Positions 12,026-23,473 of a DNA stretch of 64,000 bases are shown here, one piece after another. Position 1 is the stretch's first letter; the number at the start of each line of letters is the position of its first letter. This DNA is from Hortaea werneckii (taxonomy: Eukaryota; Ascomycota; Dothideomycetes; Mycosphaerellales; Teratosphaeriaceae): NCBI GenBank assembly GCA_037044905.1, contig JBAOKB010000074.1, positions 558,001 through 622,000 of the forward strand, written 5' to 3'. The translations under genes were made by a program, and so were the position numbers. A model generated the notes under the pieces. It searched no databases and was not told the DNA's origin. It was given only the letters and a program-made list of their open reading frames with translations.

Positions 12026-12805
12026 TCTAGCGTTTTGAATGCTTCAATTCCATGCTTGCTACAAAGCAATGCAGTCTACTTTCGCTTGCAGTTGATCATC
12101 TTCACATTAAATGGGGAACATTCTGATGAGCGGTTTGAGATCCACTGCGTAAGTACACGAGAGCGTCCAACCCACCCAGCCGACCCAGCAGTCCGTCGAT
12201 GTCAGCGCCAAGCCAATACATTGCGGAGAAGGTGGAGGTGGTGGAGGGCGAAAGTTCACAGAGCGGAGTCCTTGATTCTTGATGCTGTCTTCGTCTGCCT
12301 ATCGCATCATCTCCATCTCATTTGCCTTGGGAGAAAACGTCACCGTGGTTCACCGCACGGCCTCATTGTCGGTGCTGCACCCAAACCACCGCAAACCTTC
12401 AGCTCGCCAAGAGATTCGCTTGTATGCTTCCCAATGCTGACCACATACGCAAGAGGCTCCATGCACCCCTCATTGTGGCTTCCTAACTCCCACGCCGTTG
12501 CCCCGCGGGTCGTGGATTCTACCGCTTTTCTGCGCCGGCCCGATGCATTGATCGTTCACGATGGGCCGATGTTGTAAGAAATACGGCGGACATGACGTTC
12601 GGTAGGTCATCCAAGCTGCTTCGGTTTGCTTGGCTCGCGTGGTCATGCGCGTGTAAATTCACAGGCCATGCAACCGCATGGATTAAAAGGCTGCGACCAG
12701 CCATGTGGTACCGCGAGGCCTTTCCCGTGACGCACTGCTCTTTCGACATTTGGCGTGACTCCTGGCTTCGCCTGTGTAGGGACTTCAGGACATCTCATAG
12801 CCGTG
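12026..12805. other. Intergenic region
   Basis: About 780 bp between VPS8 and the trehalase. A plus-strand open frame of 180 codons lies at 12035-12577, but it lacks domain-like composition and is not called. Confidence 0.5.
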
Positions 12806-14840
12806 ATGTATTCATGTCATAGCTTGCCATTGGCTTTGGCAGTCCTTGTCTTTCAAGAGCGCATCCGCCCTCTACACCAACGGATCCGTCATCGCACCAT
12901 GCTCCTCTCCTCTGTACTGCCAGGGAGAAATCCTTAGGCAAATAGAGCTTGCTCAACCTTATGAAGACTCGAAAACATTTGTAGATCTGTAAGCCGACGA
13001 CTGAGCTATCACAGTGCGAGAGGAATCTTGATTGACGCGATTTCAGGCCTACCACTCGGCCGCTTGAAGAGGTCATAGCAGCTTTCAACAACCTGACGAA
13101 GCCAATTCAGAACAATACTGAACTTCAGACTTTCCTTGAAGACTACTTCGGTGAAGCCGGCTCTGATTGGAGCCAGTACCGAATGATTCCCTCTCAACGA
13201 ACCCAACCTTCTTAAACAACGTCTCCAGCCAGGCTCTCAGGAACTTCACTGACCAAGTCATCAACATCTGGCCGGACCTCACGCGAAGCTATGTTGGACC
13301 GCCACGCTGCGAGAGCGCCTCTGGCGGCAATGCCTCGGGCTGCGTATCCTCCTTCATCCCGCTCAACAGGACTTTCGTGGTAGCCGGCGGTAGATTCGAG
13401 AGCCTTACTACTGGGACTCTTACTGGATCATTGAAGGACTGCTCCGAACGGAGGGAAGCTTACCGAAATCGCTTTGAACATCATCGAGAATTTCCTAGAC
13501 TTGGTTGATCGGTTTGGCTTTGTGCCTAATGGAGCGAGACAGTACTACCTAAACCGCAGCCAGCCACCATTGCTCTCGCAGATGGTTCGGGCATACGTAG
13601 AATATACCAACGATACTTCTATCCTAGAGCGTGCCCTGCCGACTCTTGAGAAGAGTACATGTTCTGGATGGAGAATCGCACAGTCAGCGTCCGTGATGGA
13701 ATGAATCAGACCTACACACTCAACCACTACGCTGTTCTCAACAACCAACCGCGCCCGGAGAGCTTCCGCGAGGATTATGTCACTGCGACGAATGAGTCTT
13801 ACTACGCTCCGACGACCGGAATCATCTATCCTGGTCAAGACCTGAATGAAACGGAACAAGCTGAGCTTTATGCCAATCTAGCCAGCGGTGCTGAAAGCGG
13901 TTGGGACTACAGCAGCCGCTGGCTGAAGAACCCAAGCGATGCAGCCAACGACAATTACTTCCCGCTGCGCAGCCTAAACACCAAGAACATCGTACCAGTA
14001 GACTTGAACTCGATCCTCTACGCCAACGAAATCACACTGGCCAATTTCTACGAGACGGTCGGCGGCGATGACAGCGAGTCAATGGTTGAAGAATACCAAC
14101 AACGAGCCGCCAACCGCAGCGAAGCCATGGCAGCCCTGATGTGGGATGAAGAACAGTTCGCCTACTTCGACTGGAACCTAACCTCCAACTCCCGCCGCAT
14201 CTACGAGCCGCTCGACTCGGACGCCACCAGTTCCCAAATCGATGATGCTCCCGCGGGCCAACAAGTCCTATTCTCACCAGCGCAATACTACCCCTTCTGG
14301 ACCGGCGCAGCGCCGACCTGGCTGAAAAATAACCCCTATGCCGTCTCGCGTGCCTATGACCGCGTCGCAGCCCAACTTGAAGTCGCTCCGGGAGCGATCC
14401 CTGCTACTAACCTTGTCACCGGCGAACAGTGGGATGAGCCGAACGTCTGGCCGCCCTTGCAATACATCCTCATCCAGGGCCTCCTCAACACGCCCGCCAC
14501 GTTCGGGACGGACGACCCGTCGTACCGATCCATCCAAAACCTCGCGGTCGAACTAGCCCAGCGCTACGTCACCTCGGCATTCTGCACGTGGCGAAGCACG
14601 GGAGGATCGACTCCTCAAATGCCCCAGCTCCAGGGGGCTGACCCGGAGGACGTCGGCACGATCTTCGAAAAGTACAACCAGACTTCGATCAACGCGGCCG
14701 GGGGCGGCGGCGAGTACGAGGTGGTAGAGGGTTTCGGATGGTCCAATGGCGTGTTGATCTGGGCGGCGGATAAGTTTGGAAGGCAGTTGAAGACGCCAAT
14801 GTGTGGGAATATCACTGCCGCGGATATTGCGGATGAATAG
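12806..14840 (+). CDS. Secreted GH37 trehalase, five frame breaks in the 5' half
   Basis: Extracellular or vacuolar hydrolase splitting trehalose to two glucoses. Most likely start is ATG 12806, giving a hydrophobic leader (LPLALAVLVF). Exon 1 is 12806-12988, a 58-nt intron is 12989-13046 (GTAAGC...TTTCAG), exon 2 is 13047-14840. GH37 hallmarks: the first signature around 13390-13425 (AGGRF, then YYWDSYW in the adjoining frame), GWDYSSRW with the catalytic Asp near 13900-13925, QWDEPNVWPPLQY near 14428, and GGGGEYEVVEGFGW near 14700 with the catalytic Glu. Breaks lie near 12850-12862, 13165, 13404, 13460 and 13652. The last four each look like one missing base (for example TT read as T). From 13659 to the TAG at 14838-14840, 393 codons are clean. 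Many N-x-S/T sites fit secretion. The A-G-G-R-F start replaces the usual Pro. No nonsense or deletion beyond single bases is seen, so decay is not proven. Confidence 0.88.
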
Positions 14841-15425
14841 ATGGCGGCTGGCTTGATCGTGTTTCGAAAGGAAAGGAGTCTTTCTTAGTACGGAAGGAAG
14901 AGCATGAGCGACATGAATTAGAGTGTTGTCTTAGGTAGTCCCCAGACAGACAGCACAAGAACCATCCGCACTTTATTATAAGCTGGCCAGCGATTTCTCA
15001 GACAGAACATCGCTCGAGGCTTGAGACTGAATAGCTTAGAATCGAGCATCCAGCCGAATTCACAGTTCGTGGTGAAAAAGGTCTAATGCCAGGTAATATT
15101 CTCGAACACAGGTATAAGTGGCTACAGTACTTCTACGGTCCGTCGAGGCGTTCGGGTACTGTACTGTACCAGGTGTTCCCCACAAGAGCACAGACCATCG
15201 ACGCGTGAACGCGGTTTTGACTTGCAATGCATCCGCCTCGCACTCCTACCACTCCCACTGCACGCAAGTCAACCACATCATATCTGCGCCGCCGAGGTCT
15301 GTGAAGTCATTGAAATCACGCAAATCAGGCAGCCTATCACGCGTTGTCCCGAGTTTAGCACGTGAAACATTCACGTGCAACCCGCCTTCTGCCTCGATCG
15401 CAACCCACTTGCATACCGCGACTCG
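14841..15425. other. Intergenic region
   Basis: About 585 bp between the trehalase stop and the BAH-PHD start; 3' flank plus promoter. No other feature recognised. Confidence 0.5.
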
Positions 15426-16607
15426 ATGCGCACCAAGCAGACAATCGGCAAAAAGAAGGCGGCGAACGGCCTCAACACCCCTTCGGCAACACCGGATATG
15501 GTGCGATCACCCGCGGCTCTCCAGGAACTCAGCGAGGCCGATCGCGCACGACTTCGAGCCTTTCTTAACAAAAGCGACAAGCCATTTTCGATCGAGACGA
15601 TCCCGGCCACCCGCAAGCGAAAGCGTGGGTCTGCGGATCCGCACACCGAGCCCAACCTTGACGACGAGCGACTCACGGTGCAATATGAGGTGAAGCCGGC
15701 AAGCAATTGGGAAAGCCTGCGGAAGTACAAGAAGTTCACCGGTATGGACACCCTGAGAATAGCGAACAGAGCGGATTTTGCTAATGACTGGCAGTGGGCG
15801 ACGAGAGTATTGGAGCCGGAGAGCATGTTCTGGTCAAGCACGACGATACAGACGACGGCAAGGTGGATTACGCGGCTCAGTGGAAGGCAAGGTCCTCGAG
15901 GTCCGCGCATTGGACAGCGAGCATGTATACGTTCGCGTGGCATGGCTCAATCGACCTGAAGATCTTGACGCTGGGCGGAAGTCATACCACGGGAAGAACG
16001 AGCTCATACCTACCAACCAGCTGGATATCATAGATGCGATGACTGTAAATGGCAAGCTGGATGTCTACAAATGGGAAGAGGAGAACGACGACAGCACTAT
16101 GCCTGATCCAGAGGAGTAAGTTAAGCTGCTATAAGATGACAGCGCACCAACTGACCAAATCGCAGATACTTTTGGCGACAATCCTATGACTTTGCGAACA
16201 CCAGAACCTTTTCGAAGCTGCGCCCGATATGTCGAGACGAAACCCCGCAGAACCCCGACGAGACGATTGTGCAGTGTGGGAGCAGCAAGTGCAGAAGGTG
16301 GATGCATGCGAAGTGCTTGGCAGAGGATGCCTTGGAGCGTGCAAGCCAAGCAATGGAGCCATCAGCGAAGAAGCGGAAGTCGGTGGGGTATGGGAAGAGG
16401 AAAAGCAATACGCAAAATCGCGCAATGTCAGAAACGGCGACATCAATGGCCATCACCCCCGATGGTACGCTCACTGCGGAGGTGTTCGTTGCGGAACTTC
16501 CGGTGGAGAACCCAGCTGAGAAGACGGAGATTGTGATCACCGAAGCTGATGGCAAGAAGCGATCGGAAGAGTTGCGATGTCTGTTGTGCGGAGAGGTGGT
16601 CGAGTAA
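15426..16607 (+). CDS. BAH domain plus PHD-like zinc finger chromatin protein (one frame break)
   Basis: Probable nuclear chromatin reader. ATG 15426 (MRTKQTIGKKK). Exon 1 is 15426-15741, a 53-nt intron is 15742-15794 (donor GTATGG, branch CTAATGAC), exon 2 is 15795-16115, a 50-nt intron is 16116-16165 (GTAAGT...TCGCAG), exon 3 is 16166-16607. Splicing the first intron creates the typical BAH start KFTVGDESIGAGEHVLV. The BAH domain continues through VLEVRALDSEHVYVRVAWL and NELIPTNQLDIID. The C-terminal half holds Cys/His pairs of a PHD-type finger: ICRDE, VQCGSSKC, WMHAKC and a final CLLC. Exon lengths sum to 1,079 nt, one short of a codon multiple. The break is at 15881-15887, where QWK is followed by GKVLEV in the next frame, consistent with one missing base. 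The histone mark it reads is unknown. Confidence 0.88.
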
Positions 16608-17541
16608 TTTTCGAAGAGGTTCGAGCGTAAGACAGTGACTCCTGGGTTTTCCTAATCGTTTGTTTGATGCTTCGACGGCTCTGCTCTAGCCGGTGATCAT
16701 TTCGTCACCAGATCAGGCACCGAAATGTGAATTCGAACCCTGACTGCTTGATGAAGGGGGTCAGTTATAAGTATGTATGCCCGATTGACGTCGTATCGGA
16801 TTCGCTCGTCTCCGTGATGCCCGGTCACGCACACGATTTCGCTTAAGCGTTTATTGACCCGAAGTGATTGCCGTGGTCACTCAATCTTAGTGACATTGGA
16901 CCGTGAACCACAAGCGGAAGGTGCACCAAACGGTTTCTGAACCGATCCGAATGTTGAATCTGACGGACCGACTGACAGATCTTGGGTGGGAGAAATGCCG
17001 ATTCCACGCTTCTGGAAAGCTAAGGTATGACCGTATAGTTATGTATGTATAATGGGAAAAAGGAAAGACCCCAACCGCCATCCCGTTGGCGCCAGTGGCT
17101 GGCGATCATGCATGCAGAATAATGCAGCATGCAGGAGAAGCTTTCGCGTAGAAGACGGCGAACATCACGAATCGCCCCGAACCGAGTTTCTGCCACAGCT
17201 TTGCCTAATGAGGGCGCGAACCCCAGGCGGAACCACAGGGCGCTATCCAGCACCTGCGTCGCGCTGGCCGCCCACGCCCTCGTCCGTCTGACCTCATCTG
17301 TGTCATTTCCGTCCACGCAGTTGGTCATGTACCGGCCATCTCAAGTCATGTATCTGCAGCCGGAGCGCGTCTTCTCACCCTCTGTTAGCCTTTGACCCTG
17401 CTGCTGTCCGTAAACCTTGCTCTGTAGTCTGTCGTTACCGCTGGATATCGCCCTCATTATTCCCCTTGGAAGCCCCCCCCTTCGACCGTAGCCGACGTCT
17501 TGTCTTGTGCTTGCTCTAGGCATTGCTGCCACTTATCAGCC
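16608..17541. other. Intergenic region
   Basis: About 930 bp. Contains a TTCGAACCC stretch at 16733-16741 that resembles part of a tRNA T-arm in reverse, but no partner A box or cloverleaf was found. A pyrimidine-rich stretch precedes the next start. Confidence 0.5.
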
Positions 17542-18952
17542 ATGAGCGCAAGCGCCCCGCCCGCAGACCCCGCGGCGACCGCTCCGGCCGCAGGCACTGA
17601 GGGCAAGCCGAGTGTCCTGATCATTGGAGGTCTAGGTGAGATATCCCAAAGGCGAGGAGGCACCATGGCGTGACCAATGCCTTCGCCGCCGCCCTGCATT
17701 GCATGACAGACTGCAGAAGAGCTGCACCGGCCTGGAACCATGTCCCGTACTAATCACAAGCCGAATCAGGTTACGTTGGCCGCTTCCTCGCCAACTACAT
17801 CCATACCAATCAATTGGCTTCAACCCTTCGATTGGTCGATAAGCAGTTACCACAGCTGGCATCGCTAGCACCCGAGCATCAAGATGCATGTTCTATGGAG
17901 AATTTTATGCAGGCCGATGCATCCCGTGAGCAGTCACAATCCCGCATCTTCGACCTGCCGCCCGGTCCAGACGGTGCGAAACGTGAATTTGATTATGTCT
18001 TCAATTGCGGCGGTGAGACCCGATACTCACAGGAGGACGAAGTCTACAAGGTACGAAGCTATCAGTTGAGCATCGCGGTCGGCAAGGAGGCAGCGAAAAG
18101 AGGGGTCAAGGCATTCATCGAGGTCAGCACGGGAAGTGTGTACAACCCAAATCGCAACCCGCAAAAGGAAGGAGACAAGACGAGCAAACCGCACACGAAG
18201 CAGGCCAAGTGGAAGCTCGCGGCGGGCGAAGAGCTTTGCAAGATGTCAGGGCTGAGGCTATGCGTGCTCCGATTCCCACATATCTACGGACCGTACGCGG
18301 GAGGGTGGATAGGACTCAGCTTGCTCTCGCGCGTGTATACCAAAGTCGAGAGCCGAAAGAGACCCTGAAGTGGTTGTGGGGTGCAGATCTGCGGACGAAC
18401 ACAGTACACGTGGAAGATGCGACCAGAGCACTATGGATGGCGGCAGAATGGAGATCACAGCACGACCAGATACCTAACGCCCCGAACGACAAGATCATTT
18501 TCAATGTAGTCGATAAGGGCCAGACAACCCAGGGCACGATGGCGAATATCATCAAGCAGATATTTGGTATCGAGACGGGCTTCCAGAACACGCTGGTCAA
18601 TACTTTTGCGCGACTGAATTTAGAGCACGTGGTTGACGATTTGAACGACGATACGCTTGACGATTGGGCCGATCTCCAGGAGGCGTCTGGCATCAAGGAC
18701 AACGGCGGGCCGCTGAGTCCGTTCATGGAGAAGGAACTGTTGAGGGATGCGGACTTGAGTTTGGACGGGAGCAGATTCGAAACCGTGCTTGGCTTTAGGT
18801 AAGCATTTGTCGAAGGAATCCCCTGGCGTTCTAGATTATGCATAGCTCACTGACTATTTCTTTCCCCTCCCAGGCCTCAGCATGAATGCATAACCAAGGA
18901 GGAGGTGGAAGGTGTAATAGCAAGCTACAAGCGGATGAATTGGTGGCCTTGA
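17542..18952 (+). CDS. NAD(P)-binding epimerase/3-beta-HSD-like extended SDR (one frame break)
   Basis: Three exons: 17542-17635, 17770-18798 and 18874-18952. The introns are 17636-17769 (134 nt) and 18799-18873 (75 nt, GTAAGC...CTCCCAG). After a short Ala/Pro-rich leader the Rossmann motif is split by intron 1 and reads VLIIGGLGYVGRFLANYI. The extended-SDR pattern follows: a VFNCGGETRYS segment, FIEVSTGSVYN, then LRFPHIYGPYAGGW and TNTVHVEDATRALW. The usual catalytic YxxxK is not at the expected place, where AKWKLAAGEEL is found instead. Similar fungal relatives also seem to lack it, so the substrate and even catalysis are uncertain. The frame changes at about 18318-18322 (GLS, then LALARVY in the next frame), consistent with one missing C. 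The last exon ends in KRMNWWP. Confidence 0.87.
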
Positions 18953-20582
18953 AGAATTGGTCACAGCGATGACTGCTTGCCCTTCTGGTGTTTTTCAAGC
19001 GTCACATGGTGGATTTGTTAGCTGCGAATCTCAAAAAATGCGATACCCCAAGTATTTACATACAATTCTTTGAGCACGTCTCGCCGAGCGATCTTCCTTC
19101 AATGCGCGTGCGCCCCACCACGAAACTGTAGGGGCTCTAGCGGGATCTTGTGGTTCGTGCTTATGGACGGGGTCAATAATGTTGGACAGCCTCGCCTCAT
19201 GAGTGGCATGCAAAGGCATCCGCTCTGCACTTTGCAATCGCAAGGTCTTCTTTAAGATCGGGACTGGGCTTCTGCCGATGTTTGCCTTTGAATGTGCCAT
19301 CTCATACGGCAGTCGACCAGTTTAGAGTATCCTTGTCCCCACTGCACGTGGAATATTCTTACTGCGACTCGGTGACACGGTTAAAAGGTTCGGCTGCTGC
19401 ATTCACGGGAGAAAAATGCAACACAGCCGTTGGTGGATGCTGCCCCGCTCGCTACCTTAAGATCCAACTCCATTAAAACCCACCTCGCGATCTACAGTAG
19501 CGGGAATATCGCCAGCCTCTTTGTGCCATTCTGCCGCCCCATCGCTCTCTGTGACGCTTAGCGCAAGGTGATGCTCATGTCCACGGCTACTCGACACACG
19601 GAGGACCAGATTAATATCGCTTCGCTCGAAAGGATGGAGCATGACCGTTACATTGAGCATGGAAGGAACCAGTAGAGGTCTCATCAGACGAAACCACTAC
19701 GGTCTCTCCGGACATGTAGTAGTCAGCTATGCAGGGTTGTACTACTATGTATGTAGACTCCAAGTTCCCAGCACCGGCTGCAACAACTCCATGTGACCTG
19801 GAGGATAGGGTAGAAGTTGGTGATTGGCCCAGATCCAGATGAGCGGCTAACAACCGCGTCACTAGCGCAGCTGACGGCCGTCAAATCATACGCCCAAGTG
19901 CTTCCTTCTCGTCTGTATAATACATGCACTGTACACTTGTGTCCGCCATTGTGAAACAACCATTTATTCGGTGTCTGGCGCCATCCCACAAACGTGCATG
20001 CTTCCTGTGCTTGGCCGGCGCATCTGTCAAAACGGCTTGACGGCTCCTGCAGACGACGGAGGAAACGGCCCAGCCCACCAAGCCGGATCCGAAACCTACG
20101 ACCATTCTCCATGACCGGTGGTCGCGAGGTTGCAGCCCATGAGCCACTGTGAGTGGTTCCCGTGCTGATATGGTCCATCTGGGCTGCTCTCCCCCAAGAC
20201 TAAGGTCGTCTGGTATCCCTTGCCCGGACCTTATGCCCCTTGCCGTGCCTACCGACGCACCCATGATATAGACGGCTGGACAAAGGGACAAGCTTTGAGC
20301 TGCGGATGGCTGATACGCCTGCATCTAACCTTGTAACGCCTCTGGTCTGCCAAATGAGAGGCGAGGACGACTGTCTTCCGACCACGTCTATGCCGCCGGC
20401 GAGGGCTGCCCTTGCACGCTCCCCTCCAGCGTGAGAGGGAAAATATAAGGTCAAGTGCATCTTCACTGCAGTACCTCTCTTCTTTTCGTCTGTTCAAGTT
20501 GCCTTACAAAAAGCCCTGTTTTCCTTGTCCTTCATTGCACCACAGCCGTGTGTCTCTTACGCACTGTCATTCATTTCCAACC
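18953..20582. other. Long intergenic region upstream of the GH16 gene
   Basis: About 1.6 kb without a convincing gene. Minus-strand open frames at 19457-19684 and 19723-20324 are overlapping, have no recognisable domain and are not called. The part next to the GH16 start has an AT-rich TATA-like AAATATAAGG around 20440-20450 and a pyrimidine-rich leader at 20465-20560. Confidence 0.5.
20439..20562 (+). promoter_or_regulatory. Probable core promoter of the GH16 glucanase gene
   Basis: A TATA-like AAATATAAGG about 135 bp upstream of the ATG is followed by a C/T-rich run (TACCTCTCTTCTTTTCGTC). This arrangement is common at well-expressed fungal genes. Position and composition only; no mapped start site. 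Confidence 0.35.
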
Positions 20583-22044
20583 ATGTATTTTTCTACGCTC
20601 CTTACCCAACTTGCCTTGATGAGCACCACTGGCTGGGCTCAATACACTCTGCAGGATGACTACTTTGCCAATGGAGACTTCTTCAGCAAGTTCGAATTCT
20701 TCAGCGGCGAAGACCCTACGCACGGTTTCGTTGCGTATCAGGACAAGTCTTCGTCCGAACAGAGTAACCTTATCTCGGTGTCGTCGAACGAAGCCCAGAT
20801 GAAAGTAGATACCGAAAATCAGACTCCGAATGGTCGTCCTAGTGTTCGGATCACGAGCAACAACAAATACAACTCTGGTCTGATCATCATGGACGCTAGC
20901 CACATGCCGACTGGTTGCGGCACCTGGCCAGCCTTCTGGATGGTTGGGCCTGACTGGCCAGCTGGAGGTGAAATCGGTATGTACAAATACTACCTCGATG
21001 ATATCCTTGTACTGATGTTGGTCAGACATCATCGAAGGTGTGCATGAACAAAGCGCCAACGACATGACCCTCCACACGAGTGACGGCTGCACCGTCGGTA
21101 GCACAGGTTTCACAGGCAACCAGTTAACCGACAACTGCTACGTCAACGCTGCAGACCAGGGCAACAATGTCGGTTGCCAGATTGCAGCCTCCGACTCCAA
21201 CACCTACGGCGCCGGATTTAACAGCAACGGCGGTGGCGTCTACGCAACAGAATGGACGGACTCCGCCATCGACATCTGGTTCTTCCCCCACGGATCCGTC
21301 CCTTCCGATATCCAGGACAACGCGCCCAAACCTTCCAGCTGGGGCAAGCCACTGGCGCATTTCCAAGGCGACTGCGATATCCCCGGCCATTTCCACGATC
21401 TGCAGATCGTCTTCGATACGACCTTCTGTGGAGATTGGGCGGGTAACACGTGGGGTAGCAGCTCTTGCTCTTCGAAAGCCAACACTTGCAACGACTTCGT
21501 TCAGAACAACCCTCAGGCTTTTGAAGAGGCGTACTGGTCGATCAACGCGCTGAAAGTGTATCAGGCCAATGGTACGTATTTCGATATCTCGACGCGACAC
21601 ACAACTCTTGAAGCAGCTCCTCTCTCACCCCCTCCCGTGAGATAATTCATAGTGTATCCGCTAACACTGTTCTTCTCCAGGCTACGGTGCCGAGACAGCA
21701 GCGCCAACCGCGACACCAACTAGCACCTGGGCCTCGGAATCCATCCCCACCCCATCCGCCACCAGCTTCACCTACGCCGTATCCTCCGCAGCACCTAGCA
21801 GTCCGCCAGAAGTCACCACGAGCTCTGCACCACCGGAGGAAACGAGCAGTGCCGCGGCAGAGCCTACTGAGTCATGGGGTGACAACGGGTGGGGTGACAA
21901 GGGCTGGGGTGACAAGGCTGGGGCGACCGCTCTTCGCGCGGCTGGGACAGGCATTCCCACTGGATCCGCGAGCCCTCTGCTGCTGAGGCAGTCAAGAGGC
22001 ATATGAGGCATCATCACAAGAGGCACGGCGCTGGACGTCTTTGA
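20583..22044 (+). CDS. Secreted GH16 endo-1,3(4)-beta-glucanase-like protein (one frame break near the C-terminus)
   Basis: Hydrolase of beta-glucans in wall or substrate. ATG 20583 begins a signal peptide ending near GWA-QYT. Exons are 20583-20976, 21026-21571 and 21681-22044. The introns are 20977-21025 (49 nt) and 21572-21680 (109 nt, branch CTAAC). Joining exons 1 and 2 forms the GH16 catalytic motif E-I-D-I-I-E in GGEIDIIEGVHEQ. Further family features are the MTLHTSDGC segment and many Cys. Exon 3 encodes a Pro/Ser/Thr linker and a tandem Trp-Gly-Asp repeat (WGDNG, WGDKG, WGDKG). At 21914-21918 the third copy has GG where the earlier copy has GGG. As read, the protein stops at 22006. 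With the missing G it runs to 22044 and ends in a His/Arg-rich tail (VKRHMRHHHKRHGAGRL). I favour the longer form. Confidence 0.9.
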
Positions 22045-22464
22045 GGCCTTTTGTTTTTCTCTTTGGAGGGTTTGGAAGGGGGTTTGGAGATAGATTCTCT
22101 TTCTCTCTTTCTCCGTTATGATGAGCATATGATGGGAAAGTTATATATCTTGCATTTGCTTGGATTGGTAAATGAATACTTCATGTATCGAGTTGCATGT
22201 GAAGGCATTGCATAGCTGTTCTTTCCGCTTTGCCGGGCTAGCAGCATCTCTCTACACTACAGACGTTTGCTCATTTGACGTTTGCTCGTCATTCTGCCAG
22301 CCGTTGCTTTGACCTTAACACTTTGCATAGCGCGAGATTTGCTCGTAGAGCTGATTTGCCACCTTGCTAGTCAGCATGCTGATCAAGACCGGCTGCATTC
22401 TGTACCTTTTCGCATGACACCCTCTCGTTCTTGAGCCATCGTGAGTGCTTTCCTCCCCGGCCCC
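22045..22464. other. Convergent intergenic region
   Basis: 3' flanks of the GH16 gene (plus) and the BTB gene (minus). Nothing else recognised. Confidence 0.5.
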
Positions 22465-23196
22465 TCACTTGAACTTGTTGCGGTGGCAGTTCGCTGCACC
22501 AGGGGCGTGCTCATGGAAAGCGCATCTAGCGACTGCATCTTCCAAGTCATCCCTTTTCTTCTTAGACAGCTCCTGCACAAGGCCTACCAGGAACGCCGGG
22601 TGGAATTTTTCGCTAACGAATTTTTTGTTCAGGAGTGCTGCGATGGAATGTTCCACTAAGCGCCGCGCTGTACAGCCAGGGGTGGTTGTGGCGTAGAGCA
22701 TGTTGATAGAGGAGTCGCAGGGTAAGGGATACTTGTACCCTTCGCCGTCTTCCTCCATGACCATGTAGTAAGCGATCGCGTCCGTTACCGCGTCTTTGAA
22801 ATCCGGGTCCAGGAGCCGATCGCCGAGAGCGTATGCTTTGAAAGCGAGGAAATAATGGCCTGTCATGACTTTGCCCTCAGTGATTTTGCAGTCGATGTAG
22901 ATCTTGCGTCTCATCAGCCAGTTGGCGTAGATGTTGAAAATCCGCGGGTCGGCGTCCTGGAGCTCGACCTCGCTAAGCCTACCCTCCCGCCATTTCTCTT
23001 TCAGCGCGGTCATGAAGTATTCGGACGACGCGCAGAGGACTCTCGGGATGCAGAAAAGTTTTGCGGGCTGACCAACCCTCACGGAAATTGGAGTGGAGAA
23101 GCTGAGTGGAAGGGTCAGCGCTTGTAAGGGATGCAGAGCTTGTCAGACTTACTCAATCGCCCCGGCCGTGGGCTTTGTACACTCAAACTTCCGCAT
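22465..23196 (-). CDS. BTB/POZ domain protein
   Basis: Two exons: 23153-23196 and 22465-23101, with a 51-nt intron (23102-23152, GTAAGT...CACTCAG). The spliced frame is 227 codons including the stop. The ATG at 23194-23196 was chosen because it and the intron restore a full BTB N-terminus (DFSTPISVRVGQPAKLFCIPR). The BTB core continues with VLCASSEYFMTALKEKWREG, a strand pair around IFNIYANWLMRRKIY, and the helical tail LGDRLLDPDFKDAVTDAI. In filamentous fungi such short BTB proteins are numerous and mostly uncharacterised. Some BTB proteins act as CUL3 adaptors, but no partner motif is visible here. The remaining C-terminal part is helical and charged. No frame break. Confidence 0.85.
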
Positions 23197-23473
23197 AATC
23201 GCCTTTCTCGCACTTTTGAACTTAGCGCTCGCAACTTGGAAGCCGAGGGACAGAAACGTTGACCGAATTCGCGAGATTGTTGACCGAGAAGAAGTGGCAG
23301 TCGAGAAGAAAGGAGAGTCATTTGAAACTTATCCTTCACACCATCTTGTATTCACCTCGTTTGACGCAAGCCAGTGACTGCTGTTGATGCGGGCTGTGAT
23401 TAGCTTGCTTGAATGCTCGTCGCGACAATAGCCTGGTAGACCAAAAGAGTAGAGCTTCTCCACAAGGCGTCTT

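Noticed and set aside
12035..12577. Plus-strand open frame of 180 codons after VPS8
   Set aside because: Starts from the VPS8 3' flank, has no domain-like sequence, and its composition looks like translated non-coding DNA.
15118..15693. Open frame of 191 codons overlapping the BAH-PHD start
   Set aside because: It overlaps exon 1 of the BAH-PHD gene in another frame and has no domain; the BAH-PHD model is far better supported.
16700..16800. Possible minus-strand tRNA from the TTCGAACCC stretch
   Set aside because: The T-arm stem does not pair properly and there is no A box or acceptor stem at the right spacing.
19457..20324. Set of minus-strand open frames of 75-151 codons
   Set aside because: Overlapping in different frames, no recognisable motif, and no splice-compatible joining that gives a protein-like sequence.
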